Of a stretch of 64,000 bases of DNA, positions 45,929 through 55,745 are shown piece after piece; within the stretch, counting starts at the first letter, position 1, and each line of letters begins with the position of its first letter. Both the position numbers and the translations under genes were made by a program. The notes beneath the pieces were generated by a model that was given only the letters and a program-made list of their open reading frames with translations, ran no database searches and was not told the DNA's origin. Source of the stretch: Candidatus Barnesiella excrementigallinarum (lineage in GTDB: Bacteria; Bacteroidota; Bacteroidia; Bacteroidales; Barnesiellaceae); the NCBI GenBank assembly GCA_019114445.1, contig DXFL01000023.1:186001-250000 (forward strand). The letters run 5' to 3'.

Positions 45929-48900
45929 TTAAAAGTCAAATACTACACCGAACATATACGAACGAGATTGAGGATAATTACCCTCATCGATACCGATAAA
46001 CAAGTTGTTGGATTCCGTTCCAATCCGCTTACCTACCTCAGGATCCAGTCCCGTATATTTTGTTATCGTAAACAAGTTGCTTGCCGAAACATACAGTTTA
46101 AGCCCCTGTATCGACGATCTTTTACAAAAGTCTTTCGAGAAGGTATAGCTCAATTGTATATTCTTCAAACGGAAGTAAGAACCATCTTCTATGTAAAAAT
46201 CGGAATTGCGGAAATTCACTTCATTCCTTGCCTGATCGGAACTCGGAGCCGGAACTGTCCCCGTCAGGTTGGGACCCCAATTGTCGCGATAAGTAGGATT
46301 ATTGGGATCTCCTACCGGACGATATACTTTATCATAATAATCCGCAGCCACATTGGTTATGCTCGTCCCTGTAAAAGCTCCATTCTGGTTGACCGACGAA
46401 TATTGGAAATATTTCATTACATTATACAATTCATTGCCGGCAACCCCTTGAAACATCATGGACAAATCGAATCCCTTATACCCCAATTCGATATTCAACC
46501 CGTAGTAGAAATCGGGGTGAGGCGACCCGATGAAAGTGCGGTCGTTATCGTCGATGACATTATCTCCATTTATATCTACGAATTTCATATCGCCGGGATT
46601 GTATTTACGAGTCGACGCAAAAACAGGAACCAACACATTGCCCTCTTCATCAAAGTCCGAGGCTTGCAACACGCCATCGGTTTTCCAACCGTAGAAGCAG
46701 GCGATGGGAGCATTCAACACGGTACGGTTTACGTATCCGAGAGGCGTGGGATTTCCCAAATTACCGCCCAAAATAGGTTCACCTACGGCACCCAACGATA
46801 AGATATTGTTTTTCACGTGCGAAATATTACCGCCTATTTCATATCGGAAATCGCCATAATTATCTCTATACGAAACTTGTATTTCAAAGCCCTTGTTCCT
46901 TACACTTCCGGCATTCTGCATAGGAGTATTGGGATATCCCGCACTATATACGATGGGCACTTGAATCAACATATCGCGAGTATCCTTGACAAAATATTCA
47001 AACGACGATGTGATTTTGTTGTTCCACAAATTAAAATCGATACCGGCACTCCACGACTCGGTCCGCTCCCACAAAATATCGGGATTTCCGTACTGAACAA
47101 TCGACATACCCGGCGTGATAGAAGGTGTACCCACACCATATATGTAGTTATTGGAACCTGTCAATCCTACCAAATTCATGTATTCAAAGTTACTGATACG
47201 GTTATTTCCTAATTGCCCCCAACCAGCTCTCAGTTTTAACAGGCTAATCCAGTCGACATCTTTCATAAATGCCTCTTCATTGATTTTCCACCCTAACGAG
47301 GCACTCGGAAATATTCCCCAACGATTGCTTTTCGCAAAACGAGAAGATGCGTCGGCGCGGAAATTGGCTTGGAACAGATAGCGGCCGGCATAATCGTAGC
47401 TCAACCGGCCCAAAATACCCAGTGCCGTCCAACCGGTCGAATAACCGGTCCCGTTCTTACTAAAATTGGCAAAACTAAGCGAATCGTACCAATCGTCATA
47501 ACCGCCATATCCCGTTCCCGAAAAAGAGTTATTCTCATAAGCTTGGGTCTCCATTGTTTGACCTACCATTATATTCAAGTTGTGTTTACCGAAACTGTCG
47601 ATATAAGTCAAAATGTTATCCCAACTGAAATTCTTTGTCGTGGTAGGATTACGCGCCACATCGTATTTTATGGTCCCCACGGCCTCGGGATTGGCATTAT
47701 ATCGGTTAAATTGGTCTATATCTGTGGCATAATATGCATACGATGCCCGGGAAGTAAAATTCAATTCCTTAATGATTTGCCAATTCAAGTTCAACTGGCC
47801 AATCACATTGTCGTTAAATTTATCGTACGATGCTCTACGCAATTGCTCTACGGGTGTTCCCCATGTATAGCCGCCCGATGTATCGAAGACCGGGGTCAAC
47901 GGATTGAAATTGATGGCAGACTTTATCGTACTCCAACTTCCTTCGGGTACTACCCGTGTATCGACGTGTGTATACGACAAATTCGTCCCCAACGACAAAT
48001 TATCCAATAACTTGACATTCAATTTCGAGTTGAACGACTTGCGATCATACCCCGACTCTTTTACAATACCCTCGGTATTGGTCCAGTTACCACTCAAATA
48101 ATAATTCAACTTATCGGTACCTCCATATATCGACAAGGTTGTTTTAAACATGGGTGCCGCAGGATTATAGATCTCGTCCCACCAATCTTCGCCATTTTCT
48201 ACCAACCCGCTGAATTCGGGATTCAACACCAATGCTCCCGATTCGTCTTTCATGGTTTTTGAATATTGGTTATCTACATAATCCTCAAAAAACACAAACT
48301 CTTCTTTCGACAAAATACTCGGTTTTTTAGCAGCCTCTTGAAAACCTACATACGAGCTAAAATTAATATTAAACCGTTTTTTACTTTTACTTCCGTCTTT
48401 CGTAGTGATCAATACGACACCGTTAGCGGCACGAGAACCATAAATGGCAGCCGACGAAGCATCTTTCAAAATCTCGATAGAAGCAATATCGTCGGGAGAG
48501 ATAAAGTCGATGTTATCCATCGGCATACCGTCAACGACATACAAAGGATCCGAGTTGTTGATGGTACCCATACCCCGGATACGTATCGAAGTCGAAGAAC
48601 CCGGAGCACCTGAGTTTTGAACGACTTCTACACCCGGAGCCCTACCTTGCAGAGCTTGAACCACATTGGTCACCGGCATAGCCGAAACATCGTCGGCATC
48701 AATAGAAGAAATAGAACCGGTCAAATCGGATTTCTTTTGTACACCATATCCGATAACGACCACTTCGTCCAAGTCTTGAATCGAATTTACCAGAGCTACG
48801 GTCAACTCTTGCATATCCTTATTCCACCCGATCGTCTTCGATGAATATCCCACATAACTGACCACCAATTGAGCCGACTCCAACTCGGTAGAGATACGGA

Positions 48901-49075
48901 AATTACCATCTATATCGGTTATGGTCGAGTGTTTCCCTCCATTGACCAATACCGCCGCTCCGGTCAACGGTTCTTTGGTATCGTTATCGATAACGACACC
49001 TTTTATTGTATGAGCCGACAACGAAAACGACATCACACAAAAAAGTCCTATTATAAAAAATTTTATTCGTAACAT
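45929..49075 (-). CDS. susC: SusC/RagA-family TonB-dependent outer-membrane transporter
   Basis: A 1048-aa outer-membrane importer that takes up oligosaccharides together with SusD. From ATG 49075 there is a clean signal peptide (MLRIKFFIIGLFCVMSFSLSAHT). The open frame extends to 49132, but that extension crosses a hairpin and lacks a signal start. A carboxypeptidase-like (DUF4480-type) domain (IKGVVIDNDTKEPLTGAAV) is followed by the TonB-box region DLDEVVVIGYG and the plug (LQGRAPGVEVVQNSGAPGS, DPLYVVDGMPMDNIDF, SAAIYGSRAANGVVLITTK). A 22-strand barrel ends in F-D-F. No N-terminal signalling (STN) extension is present, so it does not drive an anti-sigma cascade. It is the second gene of the operon headed by the ELWxxDGT protein. 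Confidence 0.97.
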   Translation of the reverse strand: MLRIKFFIIGLFCVMSFSLSAHTIKGVVIDNDTKEPLTGAAVLVNGGKHSTITDIDGNFRISTELESAQLVVSYVGYSSKTIGWNKDMQELTVALVNSIQDLDEVVVIGYGVQKKSDLTGSISSIDADDVSAMPVTNVVQALQGRAPGVEVVQNSGAPGSSTSIRIRGMGTINNSDPLYVVDGMPMDNIDFISPDDIASIEILKDASSAAIYGSRAANGVVLITTKDGSKSKKRFNINFSSYVGFQEAAKKPSILSKEEFVFFEDYVDNQYSKTMKDESGALVLNPEFSGLVENGEDWWDEIYNPAAPMFKTTLSIYGGTDKLNYYLSGNWTNTEGIVKESGYDRKSFNSKLNVKLLDNLSLGTNLSYTHVDTRVVPEGSWSTIKSAINFNPLTPVFDTSGGYTWGTPVEQLRRASYDKFNDNVIGQLNLNWQIIKELNFTSRASYAYYATDIDQFNRYNANPEAVGTIKYDVARNPTTTKNFSWDNILTYIDSFGKHNLNIMVGQTMETQAYENNSFSGTGYGGYDDWYDSLSFANFSKNGTGYSTGWTALGILGRLSYDYAGRYLFQANFRADASSRFAKSNRWGIFPSASLGWKINEEAFMKDVDWISLLKLRAGWGQLGNNRISNFEYMNLVGLTGSNNYIYGVGTPSITPGMSIVQYGNPDILWERTESWSAGIDFNLWNNKITSSFEYFVKDTRDMLIQVPIVYSAGYPNTPMQNAGSVRNKGFEIQVSYRDNYGDFRYEIGGNISHVKNNILSLGAVGEPILGGNLGNPTPLGYVNRTVLNAPIACFYGWKTDGVLQASDFDEEGNVLVPVFASTRKYNPGDMKFVDINGDNVIDDNDRTFIGSPHPDFYYGLNIELGYKGFDLSMMFQGVAGNELYNVMKYFQYSSVNQNGAFTGTSITNVAADYYDKVYRPVGDPNNPTYRDNWGPNLTGTVPAPSSDQARNEVNFRNSDFYIEDGSYFRLKNIQLSYTFSKDFCKRSSIQGLKLYVSASNLFTITKYTGLDPEVGKRIGTESNNLFIGIDEGNYPQSRSYMFGVVFDF

Positions 49076-49088
49076 ACCTTTTGATATA

Positions 49089-49133
49089 ATTAATGCCCGC
49101 ATTAATCCCTTAAAGAGAATAGATACGGGCATT
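49089..49133 (-). repeat. Nested inverted repeats just upstream of susC
   Basis: AATGCCCG (49126-49133 on the minus strand) pairs with CGGGCATT (49092-49099). The latter also lies inside a near-continuous palindrome ATTAATGC-CC-GCATTAAT (49089-49106). The helix ends 13 bases before the susC ATG, in the 74-base gap after the ELWxxDGT gene. It could modulate susC translation or mRNA processing. Confidence 0.5.
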
Positions 49134-49149
49134 ATATATTATAATTCAA

Positions 49150-50958
49150 CTATTCGACAATAACTTTCTTACAAATGTTTGTACCATCTTCCAAAGAGAC
49201 TACCATTAGATAAAGTCCCGACGGATATGTTACCACGGAAATCTGAGTTGTTGCTCCGGATTCCATCACTTGCGCACCTTGTACATTAAATAATTTCACG
49301 CTTGTTACAGCTTGTTCCGATTCGATATTGATTACATCGTTCGATACGGTCGGATAAATTTTCACATTCGATGCGGTTACCGACGTTACACTTCCGGGAT
49401 CGCCGCCGGCTACAATATAGCGATACAGCGCTTTGGTTCCCATCGAGGCGAAATAGAGGTTTTCATTGATATTCATCAAAGAGTGCATATTTCCATTTTC
49501 GGGGAGGTCGACAACCTTTGCCGGGGCAGCATCGGGAGAATCCATACACCACAACTCCATATTACTGTCGGCATCTTGTGCTACAAAAAACATTTTTGTT
49601 CCTACATTTTCAAACCAACTGCTATTATCCCGCTGGTTGCCTTTGAAGATTTCAGTTCCACACCAATGCATCGAATATTGTAAATTGGACAAAGTAGCCA
49701 AATCCAACCGCCACAAACTATATCCCGAAGCATACTCCGTTTCGTCACCTTCCAAGAAATAACCGCCATTGGCCTGCATAAACAAGAAGTCGCCATACAT
49801 ATGGAAGTTGCTGGGCCACGAAGACAAATAAGCATTACCGCCCCAATGGTTAACATCTACCAACGAACGAGGATTTACACCTTCTTCGATAGGTTGCGAC
49901 AAGTCAAAAATACAAGGTTCTACATTGTGTACGCCATCGTCGGCTCGGAAATAAAGTACATCGCCGTACGATCTACCGCAAGCAAACTGTGTACCGGTTG
50001 GGAGACCATTGGTTTCGCCCTTAGCGAAATCGAAACCGATCCATTTTGTTCCTTCGGCAGTTCCATCGGATACCCAAATTTCGCTACCCATATCTGTGGT
50101 TCCGGTAACCTCGGCTACGGTTTCTGCACGGAATACGACCCACTTGTTATTCACCGGTGTAAGCCAGTCAATAGCAGCCGATGCGGTTTGGAACGATTCG
50201 CCGGGAGTAGCCTTAGGATTGATATTCTTCACGGCTTTCGTTCCTTCAGGAGTACCATCTGATACATATAATGTTTCATTCATCTCCAAATTGTACCCTA
50301 CATAGAATGCCAAGCCATTAGCCTCTACAATCACACCGGCATCGCCGTCGTAATTGTTCTGGCGGGTCGGATTTTTACCCAAACGGATTGTCCCCTCTTC
50401 GGTTCCATCGGAAATCCACAACCATTTTTCGGGGTCGATACCTATTGTAGGAACAAACTCGCTCTCTTCGTCCATGGCAAAGAACATGACTTTATCCTGA
50501 TATTTAGACAAGCCAAACGGGCTACTACCCATTTCGCCCGGATAAATATCTTTTACCATTTTCGTACCGGCCTCGGTTCCGTCAGATACCCACAACTCGG
50601 CTCCGGCTTCCGAAGTTTCGGCTACGAAATAAACTTTATTCCCCACAACAGTCAAATAGGAAGGATTAGAACCAACGGCTCCTATATTAATATCCTTTAC
50701 CATTTTTGTCGTTTCGGGGGTCAGACCCGATACCCACAACTCATCACCCTCTTCGGCAGTCTTAGCCGTAAAGAATATCAAATTATTATCGGTCTTTACA
50801 ATAGGTTTTTTATTTTGGGTGATGTTATCAATCCCTTCTGAAGTAAGTTCTACACCTTCGGGGGTCAATGCGATCATGCCTTCCGGCAACACAACGTCAG
50901 CAGCAGATCCTGCAAAAACTGAACACAATGCAACTGCAATAGTAAAATACTTATTCAT
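49150..50958 (-). CDS. ELWxxDGT-repeat beta-propeller protein with T9SS sorting domain
   Basis: A 602-aa secreted protein. The ATG at 50958 gives the signal peptide MNKYFTIAVALCSVFAGSA; the open frame up to 51060 crosses the promoter and is rejected. The body is made of repeats of the ELWxxDGT family, for example ELWVSGLTPETTKMVKDINIG, ELWVSDGTEAGTKMVKDIY and EIWVSDGTAEGTKWI, each a propeller blade of about 45-60 residues (residues 50-510). The C-terminal 75 residues are a T9SS type A domain (KIYPTVSNDVINIES ... CKKVIVE). No catalytic signature is evident. As first gene of the susCD operon behind operator copy A, it is a strong candidate for a new surface glycan-capture or scaffold component. 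Confidence 0.85.
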   Translation of the reverse strand: MNKYFTIAVALCSVFAGSAADVVLPEGMIALTPEGVELTSEGIDNITQNKKPIVKTDNNLIFFTAKTAEEGDELWVSGLTPETTKMVKDINIGAVGSNPSYLTVVGNKVYFVAETSEAGAELWVSDGTEAGTKMVKDIYPGEMGSSPFGLSKYQDKVMFFAMDEESEFVPTIGIDPEKWLWISDGTEEGTIRLGKNPTRQNNYDGDAGVIVEANGLAFYVGYNLEMNETLYVSDGTPEGTKAVKNINPKATPGESFQTASAAIDWLTPVNNKWVVFRAETVAEVTGTTDMGSEIWVSDGTAEGTKWIGFDFAKGETNGLPTGTQFACGRSYGDVLYFRADDGVHNVEPCIFDLSQPIEEGVNPRSLVDVNHWGGNAYLSSWPSNFHMYGDFLFMQANGGYFLEGDETEYASGYSLWRLDLATLSNLQYSMHWCGTEIFKGNQRDNSSWFENVGTKMFFVAQDADSNMELWCMDSPDAAPAKVVDLPENGNMHSLMNINENLYFASMGTKALYRYIVAGGDPGSVTSVTASNVKIYPTVSNDVINIESEQAVTSVKLFNVQGAQVMESGATTQISVVTYPSGLYLMVVSLEDGTNICKKVIVE

Positions 50959-51001
50959 GATATAGATTTTTAGATTAGTATTTGTTGTTATTAATCTGTT
51001 A

Positions 51002-51057
51002 CAAATATATGACGCATCATACTCATACAAAATGTACGAAATATGGGTTTTGATGTA
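51002..51057 (-). promoter_or_regulatory. Locus operator/promoter copy A (susCD operon)
   Basis: The best-conserved copy. The plus strand shows two 13-mers, ATGTACGAAATAT (51032) and ATGTACAAAATAT (51053), differing at one base with a 21-bp period. In the minus sense this is TACAT-N16-TACAT, 22 bases, then a perfect -7 box TATATTTG (51002-51009). The -33 box TTTG overlaps the edge of the proximal half-site. The box lies 43 bases from the ATG at 50958. Confidence 0.88.
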
Positions 51058-51192
51058 CAAAATATTGGATTATGCCATTTATGAGTTCTGTAACAGGAAT
51101 AAACACGAAACAAGCGCAATCCTTTTCTACAAAACATCAACTTCCTCATACATAAACCGGGGGCTTCCTACATCTAAATTTTATTCCCCAGA

Positions 51193-53127
51193 TCACCAAA
51201 AAGAGCTGAATGTAAACGATTTTCCCTCCAATCTATTTAAAACCACATTCATGAAATATTCGACATCGCCGTGGCTCTTTTCATTCCCGTAAATATCGAT
51301 ATGTTTATGAACGACAGGGAGTAAAGCCTGAGATTTACCCAAATCGATATTCAATAGAATTTGCATGGTTATCTTATTTACCGCTGTATTACCCGACAAC
51401 ATTCCGGCTTCCAATATTCGTCGCGAATCGTCATCGCCAAAGCAATCATAGGCTGCCCCCGCCAAGTACAACTTTGCCGGTTCATACTCGATGGAAAATA
51501 TCTTTTGTGCCAAAACCGCCTTATATTCCGATAGATCTTTTCTCGAAACGAACAGGCCCAATGCGGCCCAATAATTGACAATATCATTGTTATCGTCCAG
51601 CAGCATTATCTGCTCGGGAATTACCGTTTTTCCCATTCCGCTCAACATAGCTGCATGAAGAACTTGCTCCACCGGATAGATTGACTCATTCTGCCGGAGT
51701 GTATAAGGAATATAACGGTCGGCATATTGCGCATAACTGTATTCCGGGATAAAATGGGCATCGCGGGTTTCGATTATCCGGGCTTCCATCTTTTCCCGGA
51801 AATGCGACAGGAGGTCGGCATATTCAGGATTATCCGCAAGATTTTCCATTTCCCACTTGTCCCGATTCAAATCATACAGATACTCGGCTTCACGAGGTTG
51901 CATAATAGCCGCTTGCCCCTCATTCATCAAGCCCTGTGCAAAGTCTTTCCGCATGATCTTTTGGATATCGCCATGATCGTAATAGGTCATCCACCGCACC
52001 CACGGTTGGTGGCAGGTAAATACCCGGGTATAGATATAGCGGCCATCTGTCACCGAACGCGATAATTCATTATTCGAGTCCAATCCGTCACAAGCGCCAT
52101 AGACATACTCCTTTTCCTCTGCCACCGTGGCACCCATAAACGGTCGGCCTTCTATGTATTCGGGAATCTCAACCCCCGCCAAAGCCAAAACAGTAGCGCC
52201 AAAATCTTCGAAACTTACCAAACGATCGGTTATCACCCCACTGCCCCACGGCGACAAGTGTTTGTACATCTCTGGCACCCAAACGATAAACGGCACCCGG
52301 TAGCCCAACCCCAACGAACTGCCTTTCCCGCGCGGAATGCCTTCGCCGTGGTCCGAGAAACAAAATATAATTGTGCTATCCCTCAACCCTTCTTTTTCCA
52401 ACCGGGCCAATATCCCTTCGAATTGCTGGTCGGTCAAAGAAATCGAATTATACACACGCGACATCTGTTGGCGCATTTCGGGGGTATCCCGATAAAACGA
52501 GGGCATCTCGAAAGGAGCATCCGTCGAAGTCATTCGGCTCGAATCCAACCGGTTGAGCACCTGTTTCTCATACTGTTCCCACGGGTTAGTCATTGTGCGC
52601 GACTGGTGACTGTGAGGACTGTTGAATACGGCAAAAAACGGCTGACCGGGTTTTCGTTTCCACCAACCGGCTTTCCCGGAACTTTCGTCCCACGACTCAG
52701 CAATCATCTCCTTCTCCCGGGCATTATTATAATCGGTTTTATAATTATTACTGGTATAATAACCCGCTTCTTTCAAATATTTCGGGAATCCATGTACAAA
52801 ATCGGGAATCGGATACTGGCTTCTATGGTTACCGGTACCCATCGTAGTAGGGGTCATTCCCGTAATCAAACAAAAACGGCTCGGCGAAGAGACCGTCCCG
52901 GTCGAAAAGGCCGACGTAAAGCGCACTCCCTCGGCCGCCAACCGATCCATCGTAGGTGTCTTGGCCAACGAATCGCCATAACACCCTATAAATTGAGGCG
53001 ATGTATCTTCATAAGTCAGCCAAAGGATATTGGGACGTGGCGTTGCCTCCTGACGATCGGCCGCCACGACACCGAATGTACCTGCCAAAAACACAGGTAT
53101 ACAACCTATACAAGATTTCCCTTTCAT
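51193..53127 (-). CDS. Ser-type sulfatase with C-terminal helical repeats
   Basis: A 644-aa secreted sulfatase (signal peptide to about residue 23). RPNILWLTYEDTSPQFIGCYG is the N-terminal metal site of the N-sulfoglucosamine-sulfohydrolase-like branch of family S1. The signature S-S-P-S-R-F-C-L-I-T-G sets the precursor Ser at residue 80. FSDHGEGIPRGKGS is the conserved second metal/active-site segment. After about residue 480 the sequence becomes helical (VLHAAMLSGMGK, VNYWAALGLFVSR, AKLYLAGAAYDCF), like HEAT repeats. The same arrangement is in the upstream gene. N- or O-sulfatase specificity is open. It is the last gene of the operon starting at 58556, six bases after its neighbour. Confidence 0.88.
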   Translation of the reverse strand: MKGKSCIGCIPVFLAGTFGVVAADRQEATPRPNILWLTYEDTSPQFIGCYGDSLAKTPTMDRLAAEGVRFTSAFSTGTVSSPSRFCLITGMTPTTMGTGNHRSQYPIPDFVHGFPKYLKEAGYYTSNNYKTDYNNAREKEMIAESWDESSGKAGWWKRKPGQPFFAVFNSPHSHQSRTMTNPWEQYEKQVLNRLDSSRMTSTDAPFEMPSFYRDTPEMRQQMSRVYNSISLTDQQFEGILARLEKEGLRDSTIIFCFSDHGEGIPRGKGSSLGLGYRVPFIVWVPEMYKHLSPWGSGVITDRLVSFEDFGATVLALAGVEIPEYIEGRPFMGATVAEEKEYVYGACDGLDSNNELSRSVTDGRYIYTRVFTCHQPWVRWMTYYDHGDIQKIMRKDFAQGLMNEGQAAIMQPREAEYLYDLNRDKWEMENLADNPEYADLLSHFREKMEARIIETRDAHFIPEYSYAQYADRYIPYTLRQNESIYPVEQVLHAAMLSGMGKTVIPEQIMLLDDNNDIVNYWAALGLFVSRKDLSEYKAVLAQKIFSIEYEPAKLYLAGAAYDCFGDDDSRRILEAGMLSGNTAVNKITMQILLNIDLGKSQALLPVVHKHIDIYGNEKSHGDVEYFMNVVLNRLEGKSFTFSSFW

Positions 53128-53133
53128 CTTATT

Positions 53134-55743
53134 TTATTTCGACACGAATTTCATTACCGATTTATACATCTTATCTCCTACCGACTGCTTTACACTCAGC
53201 AAAAGAGGTGATTGATCTCCGGGGGCATTACACTCTAACGTCCAGCTATTTACACCTATATTCACATCGGAAAACATTTGGCGACACAAACAGCGGCCAG
53301 CCATATCATACACATCGACATACACCCGGCTTGGCGATGTCGTCTCCAATGCGACATAAACCCGGCCCGTTTCGCACATCACATTCACCAATTCAAACCC
53401 GACATTTCCCTCAGGAGCATTTACTGCCGAACTCTCTACCGGCACCAACTGCCAAACAAAATGTTGCTTACCATTCCACTCCCATTGAGAGATGGCAGCA
53501 CCTTCGTTTTTCGATTGCGAATTCACTTGCAACGGACGACCGGTCGCCTTGTTTTCCAAAAAGAAGCCATTGCGATATTGCCGTAAATTCCATAACTGAG
53601 CATCGTTACCGGCAAACTCGCTCAAAACGGGGCGTATCCCATTTCCCACAGCTCCGTTCATAGTCAACACTTTTCCAGACCGGTAATGCCGAACAACGAA
53701 ATATCCGTTTTCCTGTTCTTCCAAAACCCACTCGTCCGACCCGTCGTTCAAATATGTCTGACAAGTAGAATTATCATCTTTACCATCTAAGAATCCCAGT
53801 GTCACACAATTTTTCAACCGAAGCCGCTCACCGCAAACAATCGGAGCGGAAAATGGATTTTGCAGCATATCCCGAATCAACAACTGGGCAACATTCACCG
53901 ACGGAGAGGCGCAATAATTTTTATCGTTCGTTTGCCAATAACTCTTTATTTCATTAATCAGCAACTGAAAATCGGGCATTTTATCGCCCATGTCCTGAAT
54001 CATCAATACCGCCTCATTAGCCAGTAAATTATTCTCTCCGCGGCTATATTCATCGATCGTGGCCCGGGCTTCCTGATAATTGCAATACTTATACAGGAAT
54101 GCCGCCAATTTCAATTTTGCGCTTTCAAAGGTCTCGGCATTGTAACAGGCGATAACTTTTTCTTTATCGGGGACAGCCTCCTCGCCCTGCGCATAAATAC
54201 CTACGGCGGCCCAATAGCGCACCAACGGATCGGTAGACGACAACCATTCGAGTTGCTGTTCTTTCACCCCCTCTTCACCCACAAGCATGGCGGCATCGAC
54301 AACGGCATCGACATCGAAATTATTACGAATTTCCATCGGAGTGGAACTTGCACTGCGACGCTGCATTTCAAATTCGGGCATAAATCCCAAATCCTTAATC
54401 GCTTTCGAATAGCGCACCATTTCACCTCGAAACTCTGCCAACAAATCGGCATACTGCGGGTCCCCGGCTAAATTGTTCATCTCCCACTTATCGGCCTCCA
54501 TATCATAAAGATATTCCAAATCAGAAGGCAAATAGGGTGCGGCTTGAACATCGGTCAGCCCACCATCGTTCAACTCCCGGCGAATTGCCACCATGATATC
54601 CGAATTATAAGCATAACCGGTTGTCCTCACCATAGGCAGATAGGGACAAAACACACGAGTATATATATACCGACCCTTGATTACCGACCGGTCTATACCC
54701 GGAGAATCGTCGATTCTATTTCTCGACCCGTGAATATATTCCTGACCATCGGTCGACGGGTCAAAAATCGGTTTCCCGTTCATATACTCAGGGATTTCAA
54801 CTCCCGCCAGTTGCAATATGGTAGGCGCCAAATCTTCAAAGCAAATTTGCCGATCGGTCACGACCGAACTCTCGAAAGGATTCAGATGCCGCCACTTTTC
54901 GGGGAACCATACGATAAACGGCACCCGATAGCCCATACCTATTGCCGTGGTTTTCCCGCGCGGTATGCCTTCGCCATGATCGGCAAACACAAAAACAATC
55001 GTATTTTCGTCCAAGCCGTCGGCCTTTAACTCGTCCAACCGCTCTTCGATAAGCTGGTCGGTATAATTAATGCAATTTTGCATCCGAGCCATCAATAGTT
55101 GCGACTCCGCTCCCGCCTTGTAAAAATCGGGGACCAAAGCCTCTTGCGGTGATGTCACCCGATCGGCATCCAAAAATGCATAGACATCGGTCAAATACGA
55201 AGCATAATCGTTGCGCGACACATAACTTTGATGTGAATACATGATATTAAAGACGCTGAAAAACGGCTGCCCCGAAGGACGATTGCGCCAATGTGCCACC
55301 GACGAAGATTCATTCCAAGCGTCGGAGATAAAGGTCGCATTCGACACATTGTAATCGGTCTTCACATTGTTCGATGTATAATACCCGGCTTGTCGCAAAT
55401 AATACGGGAAGGCCTTGACATCGGCCGGTACGGCTCGTTCGTAACGATGGTTATTCGTGCCCAATACATTTACGTCCATTCCTGTAATCAAACAGCTACG
55501 CGATGGCGACGACACCGTGCTGTTGGAATAAGCTCTGCTGAATCGCACCCCTCCGGGATCGTTAGCCAAAGCATCCATCGCTGGGGTATGGGCACCTTCG
55601 TTGCCATAACAGCCAATAAAATGTGGCGACGTATCTTCATACGTCAACCAAAGGATATTGGGACGGTCGGCCTCTTCGCCCGATGCCATGCCTGTAAATG
55701 CGAGGCACGTCATGGGAAACACGAACAATCGTTGCGCTTTCAT
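53134..55743 (-). CDS. Ser-type sulfatase with helical repeats, ricin-type lectin and T9SS domain
   Basis: An 869-aa secreted sulfatase paralogous to the one downstream. The catalytic part (about 27-470) has RPNILWLTYEDTSPHFIGCYG, precursor Ser78 in S-S-P-S-R-S-C-L-I-T-G and FADHGEGIPRGKTT. HEAT-like helices follow (about 480-620: VRYWAAVGIYAQGE, AKLKLAAFLYKYCNY). Residues 640-780 resemble a ricin-type beta-trefoil lectin, with repeated QxW-like motifs (DAQLWNLRQY, ISQWEWNGKQHFVWQLVP). The last 80 residues look like a divergent T9SS sorting domain (RVYVDVYDMAGRCL ... KFVSK). This protein is thus a surface-displayed sulfatase with its own glycan-binding module. Confidence 0.85.
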   Translation of the reverse strand: MKAQRLFVFPMTCLAFTGMASGEEADRPNILWLTYEDTSPHFIGCYGNEGAHTPAMDALANDPGGVRFSRAYSNSTVSSPSRSCLITGMDVNVLGTNNHRYERAVPADVKAFPYYLRQAGYYTSNNVKTDYNVSNATFISDAWNESSSVAHWRNRPSGQPFFSVFNIMYSHQSYVSRNDYASYLTDVYAFLDADRVTSPQEALVPDFYKAGAESQLLMARMQNCINYTDQLIEERLDELKADGLDENTIVFVFADHGEGIPRGKTTAIGMGYRVPFIVWFPEKWRHLNPFESSVVTDRQICFEDLAPTILQLAGVEIPEYMNGKPIFDPSTDGQEYIHGSRNRIDDSPGIDRSVIKGRYIYTRVFCPYLPMVRTTGYAYNSDIMVAIRRELNDGGLTDVQAAPYLPSDLEYLYDMEADKWEMNNLAGDPQYADLLAEFRGEMVRYSKAIKDLGFMPEFEMQRRSASSTPMEIRNNFDVDAVVDAAMLVGEEGVKEQQLEWLSSTDPLVRYWAAVGIYAQGEEAVPDKEKVIACYNAETFESAKLKLAAFLYKYCNYQEARATIDEYSRGENNLLANEAVLMIQDMGDKMPDFQLLINEIKSYWQTNDKNYCASPSVNVAQLLIRDMLQNPFSAPIVCGERLRLKNCVTLGFLDGKDDNSTCQTYLNDGSDEWVLEEQENGYFVVRHYRSGKVLTMNGAVGNGIRPVLSEFAGNDAQLWNLRQYRNGFFLENKATGRPLQVNSQSKNEGAAISQWEWNGKQHFVWQLVPVESSAVNAPEGNVGFELVNVMCETGRVYVALETTSPSRVYVDVYDMAGRCLCRQMFSDVNIGVNSWTLECNAPGDQSPLLLSVKQSVGDKMYKSVMKFVSK

Positions 55744-55745
55744 AC

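Noticed and set aside
45929-49132. An STN signalling domain on SusC and an ECF sigma/anti-sigma control system
   Set aside because: The mature N-terminus begins directly with the carboxypeptidase-like domain, and no sigma or anti-sigma gene is in the window.
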